DNA of 64,000 nt from Strobilurus pachycystidiatus (Eukaryota; Basidiomycota; Agaricomycetes; Agaricales; Physalacriaceae), in the NCBI GenBank assembly GCA_019915135.1, contig JAHLMK010000005.1:1488001-1552000 (forward strand), read 5' to 3'. Shown here piece by piece: positions 48,406 through 63,265 of this stretch; the first letter of the stretch is position 1; every line of letters starts with the position of its first letter. The notes under the pieces are model-generated. The model saw only the letters and a list, made by a program, of their open reading frames with translations. It was not told the origin of the DNA and ran no database searches. The translations under genes were made by a program, and so were the position numbers.

Positions 48406-48809
48406 TTCATTATGACCACCGCCACGATCTTCATCCCATCTTTACAGACTCAGTTCATGTATCATACCCTCAACAGACATTCAGGATTGATTGGCTTCCT
48501 TATGCTTGACATCAAGGTGCCTCACACAGGAATCTACGCTATTGGTTTCAATACACTATCTATTTCACTGAACATGTCAGGCTCGTAACGTCTTTCACCG
48601 ACGAGCTTTACAACGCGCGACAATCTCCCGAGTGCGACCAGTCCATTAGGGTAGGTGTCATTACTATTGGTGTATATGATGCTCGCCCATTACATACAAT
48701 ACAAGTCGTGAGTATACATAAACAATAGCAGTAGTGAGTGGTCAATGCATTAGATTTACAAGTCGTGCCTGAGTGAAGAAAAAGAAGAAAGATGTCCAAT
48801 CAAAGAAAA
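48406..48809. other. intergenic between convergent YKT6 and myosin genes
   Basis: About 400 bp of 3' flank for both genes. No additional feature is seen. Confidence 0.5.
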
Positions 48810-51800
48810 TCATTTCCGGGGCGAACTGTGTGGGGAGCTCATCACAGAGGACGGCCGGTCTAGTCTATTTCGCAGTCGCTCTAGCTCATGTTGTAATCTG
48901 TGAAGAGTTAGCTAGGCATGTGGTCCACCGATGCATAGATACTCACGCAAGAGCCTTCTGCTTGTAATCGACTGCCTCCCTCTCGGCACGACGCTTGGCC
49001 GCCTGAAGGTCACTTTCTTGTGTTTGCTGTGACGCGAGATCAATACTCGGTACTTAAAGAGTATCACATAAGAACGCACCATCGCATCCATCTGCTGCCG
49101 CAAATGCTGGATCTCCCCTTCATATCCCCTCCGTTCATCCTCAAACTTGGCTCGGCGCCGATCGTCCTCAGCCTGTTGGAATCGCACGTCTTTCATCAGC
49201 TTCGAAGCCTCGTTCTTGCCCGCGGTGTGCAGCTGGTTCGTCAGCTCCTCGACGCGGGTGTTCCTCGAGATAGTCGCAGGTCTTGACGAGCTGGCGTACG
49301 CCTTCGTCTCCAGGTCAATCAGTCGCACGTTCAGCTCTTTGACTTGCTTCTCCAAACTGGCCTAGAAAAGAAGTGTTATGATCAGAGACTCGGATACGAG
49401 GGACGGTCACTCACATTGAGTCTCTCCAGTTCGGAATAATCGACGCGACTCTTGCTCAGCTTCATCTGGAAGTCGTTCGCAAGCCCTTCAGCCTTCTTCA
49501 TCCGCTCGAATGCCTGGGTGACCCGATCCTCCTGCTCCTCCAACGACCGCTCCAGATCCTGCTTCTGCAGCTGCAGTCTCTGGAACTCCCGATCTGTCGA
49601 AATCTTGCTGCGGTCACTGTGACCCGTCCGGATCTCGTCCAGCTCAACTTGAAGAGAGCGTCTTGCCTTGGACAGAATTGCCTTGTCACTCTCCACGTCG
49701 TCGAGCATGGCGCGCAACTGCCGAACTTGTCCATGAAGAGTAACGATCTGCGCCTGCTGTTCGGCTTGCGCGCCACTGGAAGCCTCGTACGCGTTCGTGA
49801 TGTCGCCGATCTTGGTCTCCATGCGCTCCTTCTCCTTCTTCCACCCACCAGCATTGTAAACCTCGTCGTCAAAGGTAAGCTGGAGCTCATCGTAGTCAGA
49901 CCTGATCTTGCGGTTCTCTTCGCGTAGACGGCTCATGCTGTCCCGTTGTGACTGGAGTTCTGGGGAGAAAGTTAGATACACAACTGTCCGATGTGATGGA
50001 TGAGACGCAGCATACCCTCAGCCAGTTGAGCAAGCTCAGACTGATACTTCTTGCGTGTCTGATCAGCACTGAAGTCGCTTTGCTCTAGATCCTTCTGGTG
50101 ACGAGATTTCACATCCTCAAGTTCCTCCACAAGACGCTGGTTGATGACAACGAGGTCAGACGAATTATCGTCGTTTATTCGTGCTTCCAACTGCTTGGCA
50201 CGCGACTCGGCAGCCTTGACACGGTCTTGCAAGGCCTTGTGCTGTGCGACACTGTCGGCGTGTGTCTTCTCCAAATCACTCAGAGTGCGGCGAACTGAAG
50301 GAACATATGAGCACGAATTTTTGTGACGAAGTTCTGAACCGACCAAATGCTTCGGCCCGAGCAGCTTTAGCACGCTCGATCTCCGCAGCCTCAAATCTTT
50401 CCTGGTTAGCTTGCTCTTTCTCCTTGTAAGACTCGATGATTGCGCGCATTTCTAAAATACATACATCAGCGCGCCGGGATTTGAGAATGAATGGATGGTG
50501 GACAAACCGGATTGGGCAGCGGTAGAGGTCGAAGCACTCAAGTCGTCCTCTTGAAGTCGCTTCTGGAGCTGTCGGCGAACGTCTACACAGGCGATGAGAT
50601 TGAAAAAAAGACGCGGAACCGGGCACTCACTGGATGTTTCAGACTTCGCTTCACTGAGTTGTGCACGAAGATCATCAGCATCACCTTGGAGGCGCTTCTT
50701 GACCTCGGCGAGCTCGCGGAGTTGCACCTTCTGGTTCTCCATCTCCGCTTGGACAGTTCGTTGTTGGATGAGCTACATCATTCACCATCAACAGTGGAAA
50801 CGAAGTGATCGAAGGAATACCCACCAGTGCTTTCCTGGACTCCTCAAGTCGAGTGTAGTTCTGCCTCTCCTGATCAATCGTGTTCTGAAACTTGGACCAC
50901 ATAGCCTGGACGCCACCAATCTGGGCCGACTCTGCAGCACGACGAGCCTCGGCCTCCTCTTGGAGTAACTCTGCAAGTCTAGCGTTCTCTTTCGCAAGTC
51001 GTGCACGGTAGCTCTGGAGGGACTGCTTGGAACCGTCACTGTTCTCCAAATCCGCCGTCATCTCACGGATAGAGGCTTCTAGGTGCTGCCTGACCCGCTC
51101 CGAGGCTACCATCTGTAGCTCAAGAACATGTACCTGCTGTTTCAGTGCGTTGACCTGTCGTTCGGATGAAGCTCCTCCATCCACATGAGAATCTCTGTGT
51201 CTCGAATGGGACTTGCGAGGCGTCACGTTCGCCATGGCGTGGACGTCTTGAGAAGAAGTGGAGGGAAGGTGTCTGTTGCGGAGGGACATCTCGCGCTCGA
51301 GATCCTCGTCCACGAGCTTGAGCTCTTCGAGTAGGCGAGATTGGAACGACGCATCAACGGGGCCACTGTTCATCACCAAGCGGCGCAGCTCATCATGGTG
51401 TCGGTCCACACGATCCCGAATCTTGGTGGCGAGGGTCTTGGATGACTCTGCTTCGTTGAGCTGGTCCTCGAGCTGAGCGATCCTCGATTCGTACTGTCGT
51501 TGGATCTTGGCCATAGAGTTCGGTGCGGAAGTCTCGTTAGCGAGTTTCTCAAGCTCCTCTTCCAAGTTGGCCCTCGAACGTTGTACCAACTGGAGCTCCT
51601 GAGAAAACTCTTCCGCCTGTCGACGAGCATTCTGGAAGTCAATCTGGAGACGTCGCGTCTCGGCTTCGGCGTTATCCTTGGCCCTCCGAGCCTTTTCGAG
51701 TTCGGCCAAAGTTTTGTTCGTCTTCTCCTCCTCTACTCGGACAGCTTTGTCTCGGGTCCTTGAGCCAACCTCCGTTTCGCGCATCAAGTCTTCAACATCG

Positions 51801-54800
51801 GAGGTGAGTCGAGCTTTTGCCTTTTCAAGGGAGCGAATATAAGCTGTCTGCTTCTGGAGTTCCAGCTGGGTATCGGCCAACTGCCGGTCCGTCACCCGCT
51901 TCGCCTCTTCCAGGACATGGACATGCTCGACAATCGTCTTGTCCTGTCGACTTTCCAGCTGCTTCACCTCCCATTCACGATCCTTCAGATCCTTCATCGC
52001 CTTGTTGTAATCCCGATCGAGTTTCGCCGCCCGGTCTTTGGCCAAGGTCAATTCGGACTTCTGGCTGGCAACCATTTGCTCGAATTTCGTCCGACGAGAG
52101 ACCTCCGTCTCCAGCTGCTTCTTCTGCGTCTCAAATTGAGCGGTCTTGTCGCGCTCCATTTCCAGCATGACATCCTCCATCTTGTGATACTTCGTCTGGG
52201 TGGCAGCAAGCTGGCGTTCCAAGCTCTGAAGGAAGGGAATGGTTAGCACGAGTTCAAGATAGCGGTAAATTGGAACCAACCTCCTTCGCCTTGCGCGCTT
52301 CAGCAAGTTGATCGTCCTGCTCGTGTTGTTTGGTGCGAACGGACTGGAGCTCGGATTCCAAGGAGCGCTTGGATTTCTCCAGTTCGGATACCGAAGCTCT
52401 AAGACCAGATAACTGGCTCCGAGCGTCCTGCTCTCGAACGGTGAGAGCCTTCTGCGACTCCTGCAAAGACGACAATTCACGAGAGGCGGCACTGAGTTCA
52501 AGCTTGAGTTTTCCCTGGTTTTCAAGGGCAACACGCCGAGCGTCCACGAGCTCCTGCTGGAGGAGAGCAGTCTGGTTGCGCAAATCCGCAAGTTCAAGCT
52601 CCTTGCTCTTGTCGGCTTCCGCCCTTCGTGTCTCCTCGTTGGTCTTTGCATCCATGGACCGCCTAAGATCATCGAGCTCCTCCTGGAGCTTGGCCCGGAT
52701 TGCAGATGCTCGCTGACCGTTTTCCTGCTCGGCTTCAAGCTCTGCGGCAAGTGTGTCGATATCACTGCTAAGCGCGCCAATCTCTTGGCTGGCCTCAGCA
52801 TGAAGACGCTTCCCAGACTCCAGTTGTTCGAGCAGGTGCGCAATGCGGGCCTCCTTCTTCTCGATCATGTTGGAATATTCATTCGTGGTGTGGGCAAGCT
52901 CTGCTAACTGTTCCTTGGCTTGACGTGCCTCAGCCTCGAGGGATTCAGTCTGGGTCTGGAGGAGCTCCCTGAAGTAGCGTGTGAGTAACTGACACGATAT
53001 GTAGAACCGGAAACTTACTTCGTCTTGAGTTCAATCTCGAGTTTACCTTGGAGCTCTTTGACCACAGTGTCATTACGATCGTGAACTCGGGCAAGATCCT
53101 GTTCCCTCAACGCCTTCAAGTCCTCGGTACTCTTCTCTAGCGCCAGGATGTCCCGTCGCAGAGTCTCGATCTCCTCTTGCGCAGCCGCCAACTGACCAGA
53201 AAGATCCGCCTCCTTGTCCACCCACAGCTTCTGTTCGTTCTCAAGACGAACTAGATGGTCGGCAGCCTGATCGAACATCTGTCGGAGGTCCGCATTCTTC
53301 TCCTCCTGATCCTTCTGTAGCGCCATAGCCCGGGTCAACTGAGAGTCTAAGACCTCTGCGTCCGCCTGAAGATCCGAGAGCTCCTCCTCGAGTTCGGCCT
53401 CACGCTTCTTGCTGCGCTCGAGAAGGGCCTCCTTGTCGAGTGAGAGCGCGCGTTCCGCTGCCAGTTCATCGTCAACTCTACGCTTTTCAGCTTCTAGTGA
53501 CATCTTGAGCGCCTCTAAATTCTGCTTCTCGACCTTCTCTCGTTCCGCTCGCTCCTTGATCAAAACAAGTTCCATTTCTTTCGCCCGCAGTTCCTCGTCG
53601 TTGCGAGTGGCGGCGAGAAGGGGCCTAATCTAGTACAGACCTTATCGTTAGATACACAGTCAGAGTGACAACAGCGCGTACCTTTGTATAGAGCTTCCAC
53701 CAGGGCCAGTCTCGCAGCTCTCCATACACACGCGCGTTCCGTTGAATGGTACGCACGGCAATAGCACGATTGAGGATCTTCTTGATTTGCCTCCGAGCCG
53801 TCCACATCCGCGCGACAGCCTGCAACCGCGAGAAGATATCGAACAGAAGAAGGTCGCGGCGCTCTTCTAAATCCGCAAGGACGCCAGCCTTGAAGAAGAT
53901 CTTGGACGTGCCGATCTTGTGGTCCTTTTCCTCCAAGGCCAGGGTCTTCACCATGCGTCTACACGCCTCCCGTCCGTCCATGTATCCAGGGGGTATGATG
54001 CCAGGCGTGAGCACTTCATAACGCTGGCGGAACTCGACAAATGGAAGACGATTGGGATATCCGAGACGCGCGATGCGGATACCTTCCAAGACACCGTTAC
54101 ATCTCAGCTGGTCAAGAACAAGAGGAACGTCGATGCGGCCCGGCTTCTTGTGGCTGTTCGGAACGATGCATCGAACGAAGTGGGGCTGCGTGGCTTGCAG
54201 CTGTCCCATCAGGCTGGAGAGCTGCTCCCTGTGTCGCTGGCCGACGGTACGAAACGCGCCCTTCTTCATCCCCCGCTTCTTCGCGAGATTGAACATGTTT
54301 CCTTGACCTCCAGGCGCGCGGGAAGCTTCCCCATACTCTGAGAAGAGAGTGGCGACGTATGGATCGCTCGACGCCGCAAGGACGCGGGTCAGGTTGTCGT
54401 TCAGCGGATCCCTGTTCTTTTCCAGCCAACCATCGGTACGGTACTCAACTTTAGCAGCGTAGTGTTGGACGAGGAAGCCTTGTTCGAACCGTGCCGGCTC
54501 GTACTTTGCCTTCCCAGGATGCTCGTCCTCCGCTCCGGTGGATCCGCCCCACAGCCCGTGTAGCTTGCTTGTGAAGGTGCGGTCCGATGCTTTTGGCATG
54601 ATACACTCCTCGTCGAGGCAGCTCAGAATGCCAATAGTGCTGCCAGTAGCGTCTATGAGGTCGATAGTCGGCTGCAGGTCAAGACCAAAGTTGACATAGT
54701 CCCACTTGATCCCCTCCCTCGTATACTCCTCCTGCTCCAAGACGAACATATGGTGGTTGAAGAACTGCTGCAGCTTCTCATTCGTGTAGTTGATAAGAAG

Positions 54801-56582
54801 CTGTTCGTAGGTGTTGATTTCGAAGATTTCGAAACCGGCGATATCGAGAACTCCGATGAAGGTAGACTTGGACGAAGGTCGGTCAAGAGCCTGGTTGATG
54901 CGGTTGACGATCCACCCGAACGATTTCTCGTATAGTGTTTTACAGAGTGCAGCCAGTTCGTCGAGGGCTTGGCGCTGGGTGCGAGCCTGGGTGACCCATT
55001 CTCGACCAGCAAGAACCTTGGGTTGCAGAACCGCGCGAGTGAACTCTTGAACAGGAAGACCCAACAGATGGCAGACGCGTTCGGCCTGAGATGAGTCGGG
55101 CATCTGTGCATCATCTGCTCTTGTACTTGTGATGACGATATTGCCTAGGTGAAGAATGGCGGCTACGATTCGGAAGAGGTCGAATTGTTCAGTCTCCGAG
55201 AAGCCGACAACGTCAAGGCCAGCCTTGAAACAAGAGTGAGACAGTTTCATAAAGTCGGTGGACGGAACCCACTTTGAGCAAGGACCACTCTTGTACATCG
55301 TCGACGCCGTCTACCTCGCGTCTGCTCTTGTTTAGATACTCGTAGTCCTCGATTTCTCCATCAAGGAGAAGTTTGGCTAGGTAATATATCAGGATTCAAT
55401 CAGGATTAATCATTCATTGAGACCAGATGAATTCTAACCTTTCAAAGAGCCGCCTCCCACCATGAGCTGGTAGAAGACGTGAAAACTTCTCTCTGCTTCA
55501 CTCCGAACGACGACGCGACTCTTCTCCAACAGATACCAGTCAATGTTGGCTCCGGCTATACTGCCGTCGGGGGCGAAGGTGATGCGGACAAACTTCCCGA
55601 ATCGACTAGAATTGTTATTCCTTTGGGTCTGCGCATTGCCAAACGCTTCAAGGATGGGATTGGCCTGCAGGATCTGCCGCTCTAGAAGACCAAGGCGCCC
55701 TTTGGCAGTCATGTGAGATACAACGGACGGCGTCGCGTTGTGACCGCGTTTGAAAGAAGCGCTGCGGGGTAGACCAGAGGATGGCATCGCGGAGGTGAAT
55801 CCTGTACCAGTCAATGTCGGAGAACGCGAATGTGATGGGGTTGAAGGGGCATGGACGTCTGTTGCTATAGCAGCTAGATATTGGATGACCTTCTTGGTAC
55901 TCTCCGTTTTTCCAGCACCGGATTCTCCCCTAGCTAACATGAGTAGTGCCAGACAGGACAAATGAGATGAGCATACGTGATTAAAATGCTCTGGTTCTCC
56001 CTCTCCTCTCCCATGTTGACCCAGGCGCGTTCGGCGACGGCAAATATGTGCGGCGCGTTTTCATCTCTACGTTTGCCACGGTATTGGTGGACTATAGCGT
56101 CAGAATAGAGTGGCAGGGGTTGGTATGGATTGATCGCGACCAAGAACAGGCCGGAATAAGTCTGGAGGACGATGATGAGGTCGTGTCCGCGTTGGATGAG
56201 ATCATGAGACGCACGTATATCGCTCCGGATCCATATCGCAACCGGAGATTGTGGACGACGCTGGGCTCGTTGAGGAACGTGAGGTCGGCAATGTCATCAA
56301 CGCGGTCGAACTTTGGCGGGTTCATCTTGGAAAGGGTGTAGACCGGCATTTGTCGGAACTGGCATAGTTCAAAGACAATCGATAAGCAGCAAGACAGACA
56401 CGCACCTCTCCGGTCGAGGATATGATGACTTCGGCAATGTCGTTCTCCTCCTTGTTCACCGAGCCTGCAAGGTAGCCGTCCTTCTCGTCGGGGACCCAGA
56501 CCCATTTCTTCTCGTTGAATTCAGCCTGCTGTGCGGCGGCGCGCGCGGCCTCCGCGCTCTGCGAGAGGCGGGGCGGGGGCAT
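48810..56582 (-). CDS. MYO1: class II myosin heavy chain
   Basis: Motor of the contractile actomyosin ring in cytokinesis. The ATG at 56582 opens [20 protein letters not shown], then [20 protein letters not shown] (SH3-like). The motor holds the P-loop [11 protein letters not shown] (split by an intron), switch [11 protein letters not shown], switch [10 protein letters not shown], the actin-binding region and [10 protein letters not shown]. Loop 1 carries an insertion of about 50 Ser/Thr/Pro-rich residues (about 55740-55850). The neck has IQ-like [20 protein letters not shown] and WPWWKLYTK. From about 53630 down to 48810 lies a very long coiled-coil tail in several exons, ending [18 protein letters not shown] with stop at 48810-48812. 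About 25 introns at most; total near 2,000-2,200 residues. Class II is set by the tail and 'WWKLY'. Confidence 0.93.
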
Positions 56583-56917
56583 GTTGTGGGTGTTGTGAAT
56601 GAACCAGCGGTCCAACTGATCGATGGCGGGCTCTCCAGGAAGACAGTTGGCGTCGTGAATGTCGTGGAAAGACTGGAGGTCGTGAGAGAAGAGAGCGGAA
56701 TAATAAGCTGGCAGGCAAGACAGCGCCTAGCGACAAGAGCAACTGAACCAAGTTCAAGCTCCCAATCTGCCCAAAACAGGCAATCTACGCCACGTGCCGA
56801 TCGAGTACGGTTTACCTCCTCACATCGGCTCGCAGAATATTGCAGCCTTACTCCCAGATCCCTTTGACCATGAGGTGCTATGCCTGGATTTTCTCAAGCT
56901 TCTACTATAGTGCCATT

Positions 56918-57186
56918 ACCAGGACGCGGCAGAGCCTTGACTCTGCATGTCTACTTACTACCGCAGCCTCTCCGTTTGGGCTCTGGCAGACGTGGATGGC
57001 GGCGATCTTGGCTCCCAAAATGTCTCGAGTCTCGAGCTACTGAATTAACGACCACGACCCGACAGAGCCCTGACTCTGCGCGTCTACTGGCGTAATCTGC
57101 TCTAACAGCCGTGGATGGCCGCCACTTTTGTTTTTGTAATGTCTCAAGTCAGAATCTTAAGCTACTGGGGCAACGACCACGAGACG
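56918..57186. repeat. diverged tandem duplication, period about 133 bp
   Basis: Two similar units, about 56918-57053 and 57051-57186. Shared landmarks in the same order: CAGAGCC(T/C)TGACTCTGC, GTCTACT, CGTGGATGG, AATGTCTC, AGCTACTG and AACGACCACGA. No coding capacity. The stretch 56583-56917 is upstream of the myosin ATG and shows nothing else. Confidence 0.75.
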
Positions 57187-58262
57187 TCTGCTTGTATAGT
57201 GACGGCGCCACCACGTCCTGCCTCTGGTAGACCTGCGCGGTGTCTTTGCTTGGGCTGTTATGCCTTTTCTTTTGATCTCGGGGAGCTGAGACGCGCTTCC
57301 ATCCTGCAGCCGTCTGTGCTTGCGAACTGTGCTCACATATCAGGATCCTCTCCCGCTCATGTTCAGATGAGCTCATAATCACGGGCTGTGGCCCGGCGTT
57401 GTCTTCTGAAACCTTGTCTTACAGAGATCTATGATCGCTAAGTCAGAAGCAGCGGACATTTGACCTACTTCTGCTAGACTCGAACCACTCCCAGAACGCC
57501 GAACTCGATGATAGTCGACCGAGTGCCCCGAGGAGTTATACTTCTGTTGCGCAAATATTATAAACCTATTGACCATGTCCAAGATTTACGCCCAAAAGAA
57601 TTGTGCAGATTGGCCGCATTTGCGTCTTCCTGCGCCTGTTCAAGGACGTTTGACGACGAGCGCTTAGTGAGTGAGCGATTCTTGCCGTTGAGATGTTTCG
57701 TCCAATGGCGGGCGTAAAATGGCGTACCGCACTCATGAGTCATATTCTGTGGTTTTGATGCCCTCCTGAGAATGAGAGGCCATTCCCTTCCCTCCCGAAA
57801 GTTGTTCAAACATGTTGCCTCTGTAAATTTGCAGCTCTGTCTATTTTCACCATCTCGCTCTCCTTGCGGCGACCGAGTGGCGACCGTGAGGCTGGAAAGA
57901 ATGGCACGCTAGCTGCACGGATTTTTACGGCCGAGCCAAGGCTCTCGCACGAGAGCCTTTCAAATTCTACCGAATGAATACTCACTCGATTCAAGGTGGA
58001 TGTCAAGTCCCAAAAATACGAGAGCCTAGCTAAGTCTTGCTAAGCGGAATGTTGGTGGAGTGGGTTACGGTACATGAATGCTCTGGTCCTTAAACACGCG
58101 GAAATGGCACCGAACTTACAGTGGAACGGAAGATCCGTCGCTGACATATACAATTCACCATAAACAGCTGACATTACGGTTGACCTTTTTACCGTTACAA
58201 CCTTCAAAACCCAGCATCATGAGTTGCGTCTTCACCATCCCGCTCACGCTCATCATCACATC
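57187..58262. other. intergenic, with a perfect palindrome
   Basis: At 57938-57959, 10-bp arms AAGGCTCTCG and CGAGAGCCTT surround a 2-nt centre; the half-site ACGAGAGCC recurs at 58018-58026, about 240 bp before the MFS gene. Small frames at 57400-58010 (for example MTHECGTPFYARHWTKHLNG on the minus strand) do not assemble into a gene I can support. Confidence 0.4.
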
Positions 58263-60314
58263 ATGTCGACGCACTCCTCTGCAACTGTAACTGCAGAGAA
58301 TGCTAAAGACCTAGAGGGCAATCCTCCTATCAAGTCAGAGCAGCCTATACCTGCGTCGGACCCTTTCGAAGTCCTCCTCGATGAAGACCATCCACAAAAA
58401 ATGACCCCTGCTCGGAAATGGATCATTGTAGTTGTTATCAGTTGCGCGTCTTTCTGTGTAACGGGCCTGTCCTCTGTGGTGCGTAGTCGTCATGAACTTT
58501 GACTTTGTCTAACGACGCGCCGAACCTGTAGGCCGCATTCACCGAAGGCGCCGTCGCAAAAGAGTTTGGCGTTTCCCACATAGTGACAGTACTTTCTATC
58601 AGTCTCTTTGTCGAAGGGTTGGGGTGCGGTCCGCTTCTCGTGGGTATTCGTCTGCGCTGGGAACATTATAGGTCTGACGTTGACTTCAAATTTAGATCGG
58701 ACCGTTGTCTGAAGTCTATGGCCGAAGCAATGTATACCGTGCATCCTATGCCCTCCTCTTCATATTCTCCTTCCCTGTCACATTCGCCCCAAACATCGCC
58801 GTCTACCTGATCTTCCGATTCCTCACTGGGTTTTGTGGGTCAGCCTTCTTGAGTGTCGCTGGCGGGAGTGTGAGCGACCTGTTCGATAATGACAGTGTGG
58901 CAAAGTGCGTTCTGTTCGCATCCTGCGATACCGACAACTAATTTCTGTGTCAAGCCCGATGGCGTTCTACACGCTATCACCATTTGTGGGTCCCGTGTTT
59001 GGGCCGCTCATTAGTGGGTAGGTGATTCCCTTTCGTAGGCGCCCCCGAAATTGACCGCCCATTAGATTCATAAATCAGGTTCGTAGCAATGGACACGCTC
59101 TGGAAATCATAGACACTGAGCACGAGTCATCTTAGAACATCAACTGGAGATGGACGTACCGAATAATGTTGATCTGGGTATTCGTTCAATTGACCGCTAT
59201 CGTCTTGGTGTGTGCCCTGACTTACCCAGTTGTCTATCGCACTCACTCTCGAGTATAGCTTGTTCCCGAAACTTATGCACCAGTCGTATTGAAGAGGAAA
59301 GCGGCAAAGTGCGTCGTTTGATTCATAAACTCGCCGATTTGTGTATCTTACAAGCTGCAGACTTCGCAAGTCGACTGGAGATGACCGTTATTGGGCACCA
59401 CTGGACCGCCAAGACAAGAATCTGTCACAGGCTATCATCGTAAGCTGCTACAGGCCCTTCCGTAAGTTTTTCATTTCCTTCTCGTGCACGCTTCGGCTAA
59501 CACACCTTCAGAACTCATGTTCTACGACCGAATGGCTCTACTGCTCAATACATGGTACGTCCGTCCGTTCCTCGTTCAACTTCCAGTGCTGACCCTGTTA
59601 TAGGACGGCTCTCATCCTAGGTATCCTATACTTGACGTTCCAAGCCTTCCCGATCATATTTGAAAAACACCACGGCTTCAGTATGCAGCAGACGGGTATG
59701 ACCTATCTGGGAATAGGCATAGGAATGGTGCTAGCCTCGCCGTCGCAAGGATATTGGAACTCGTGCGTGACTCCAGCACGACGGTTGACAACATATTCAT
59801 TCTGTTCCTCTCACAGACTAGTGGCGCGAGATGCTGCCTTGAATGGCGGACATGCACCACCCGAATCTAGACTATACATGGGTCAACTTGGGGGCATCCT
59901 CGTGCCCATAGGCCTGTACTGGATCGCATTCACCACGTATTCGGGCGTGCACTGGGTTGTGCCCATCCTAGGGTCGATACCCTTCGGCGCTGGTGTATTC
60001 TTCGTGTTTACATCAGTGTTCACGTATCTCGTTACAGCGTACAGACCGATAGCCGCGTCCGCTATGGCGTCTAACACTGCGCTAAGATGTTCCTTTGCTG
60101 CCGCGTTCCCCTTGTTCGCTGGGGCCATGTATGACAGCCTGGGTACTGTCGGCGCGACAGCTCTCTTAGCGGGAGTGATGACTTTGATGGCGCCTTTACC
60201 GTACGTCGCCCTTTCTCCTTTCTTCTACTCAACTCTTGCTGACAGTTAGACAGATTCATCTTCCGAAGAATCGGGGCGCGGTTACGCGCAAAATCACGGT
60301 TTGCTGCCAAGTAG
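58263..60314 (+). CDS. MFS transporter, DHA1 (multidrug/polyamine-like) type
   Basis: Proton antiporter-like plasma membrane carrier. From the ATG at 58263: an acidic N-terminus (FEVLLDEDHPQKMTPARKW), then twelve helices spread over about nine exons. Signatures: WIIVVVISCASFCVTGLSSV, EFGVSHIVTVLSISLFVEG, the loop GPLSEVYGR, FRFLTGFCGSAFLSVAGGSV, the motif SPFVGPVFGPLISG, WRWTYRI, and in the second half IFEKHHGFSMQQTGMTYLGI and YGTVG-like ends. 'GPLSE.YGR' with 'SPF.GPV.GPL.SG' is typical of DHA1 drug/polyamine exporters (Flr1/Tpo type). The last short exon encodes FIFRRIGARLRAKSRFAAK. Substrate unknown. Intron positions at 59000-59320 are approximate. Confidence 0.88.
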
Positions 60315-60655
60315 AGGGCGAAACGGATCTTATACATCTACATCTTATGATACATCTACAGTAGATACTTAACAAACTACTCAAGTAATGATAATAATGA
60401 GGACACAGTCATAGAGTCACCGAGGAATGACGACCGGTTTTCCTGTTTCAATTTGGTCGCCACCACTTACGCAGCCGTGTATCCCACGAACACATTATCG
60501 CGAGCGGTGTTCGTGGATCGGATCCAGACTGAGATATTTCAGCCAAGAAATGTTGCGCCACTTTGGAGCGGACCCTGGCCACGTGCACGCAAGGACAATG
60601 TGGCGGTGCAGAAATTCAAAGCCCGATTCTCTCTTCCCAAGACCATACCATCAAC
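60315..60655. other. intergenic upstream of U2AF65
   Basis: 341 bp between two plus-strand genes; contains the promoter and 5' leader of the splicing-factor gene. No other feature is seen. Confidence 0.5.
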
Positions 60656-62715
<2,060 letters not shown>

Positions 62716-62900
62716 TTCACTTCCTATGCTGTTGTATTTGCTTCTGTAGTCACTGTCAAGGTTTCATGCTCAATTTCTCAGTGAATATCATTGTTTCCTA
62801 AGCCACCCCTCGCCCCGACTGGAAACTGCAGTGAAATATGTCGCGCCCTTGAATAAATCGTTCAAAACAGATTGTGAGAGTAGATTGCGACGACTAACAT

Positions 62901-63188
62901 TTAGTCAACTACAACACCCTTGGCGCGAAGCGCAATCTTGGCTTGCGAGATCTCGCCCATGAGCTCGGTGTATGCCTCTGGACAGTCCCTGAATGTCCAC
63001 AGCCCCCATCCCAGCGACCAGAGAGAGTATGAGCCGAAGGTGACCAGCAGCCACCAGGGCACGACTGGCACGATCTGCTGGACGACGACGTCGTCGACGA
63101 GCGGGACGGAGAGATACTGGAGAAAGACAAGGAAATAAAGGGCGGCGCCAAAAAGAGTGAGGAAGCCGAGTCGGTGTGCCCGTGCCAT
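62901..63188 (-). CDS. DPM3: dolichol-phosphate mannosyltransferase subunit 3
   Basis: Small ER membrane subunit that tethers the catalytic Dpm1 and stabilises dolichol-P-mannose synthase, feeding N-glycosylation, GPI anchors and O-mannosylation. Single exon, 95 residues, a normal length. The start [20 protein letters not shown] is preferred over upstream in-frame ATGs because homologues begin there. Two hydrophobic segments ([20 protein letters not shown] and [20 protein letters not shown]) are followed by [20 protein letters not shown] and a coiled C-terminus. 'P.WLLV.FG.Y.L...G.....F.DCPEA...L..EI..A' is diagnostic of Dpm3. Confidence 0.93.
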   Translation of the reverse strand: MARAHRLGFLTLFGAALYFLVFLQYLSVPLVDDVVVQQIVPVVPWWLLVTFGSYSLWSLGWGLWTFRDCPEAYTELMGEISQAKIALRAKGVVVD

Positions 63189-63265
63189 TTTGGCTTTGGT
63201 GTGGTGGTGGACGTGTCTCGGTGAAAGTGGTTGCACCGCCACCGACCTGTTCCTTGCTTTCCACG
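63189..63265. promoter_or_regulatory. compact bidirectional promoter DPM3/FIS1
   Basis: Only 77 bp separate the two divergent start codons, so both 5' leaders and core promoters must overlap here or extend into the opposite coding sequence. No TATA box is seen; the region is GC-rich with a GTGGTGGTGGACGTG stretch. Confidence 0.6.

Noticed and set aside
57400..58010. Possible zinc-finger-like minus-strand gene
   Set aside because: CGTPFYARHWTKHL is suggestive, but frames do not join by plausible introns.
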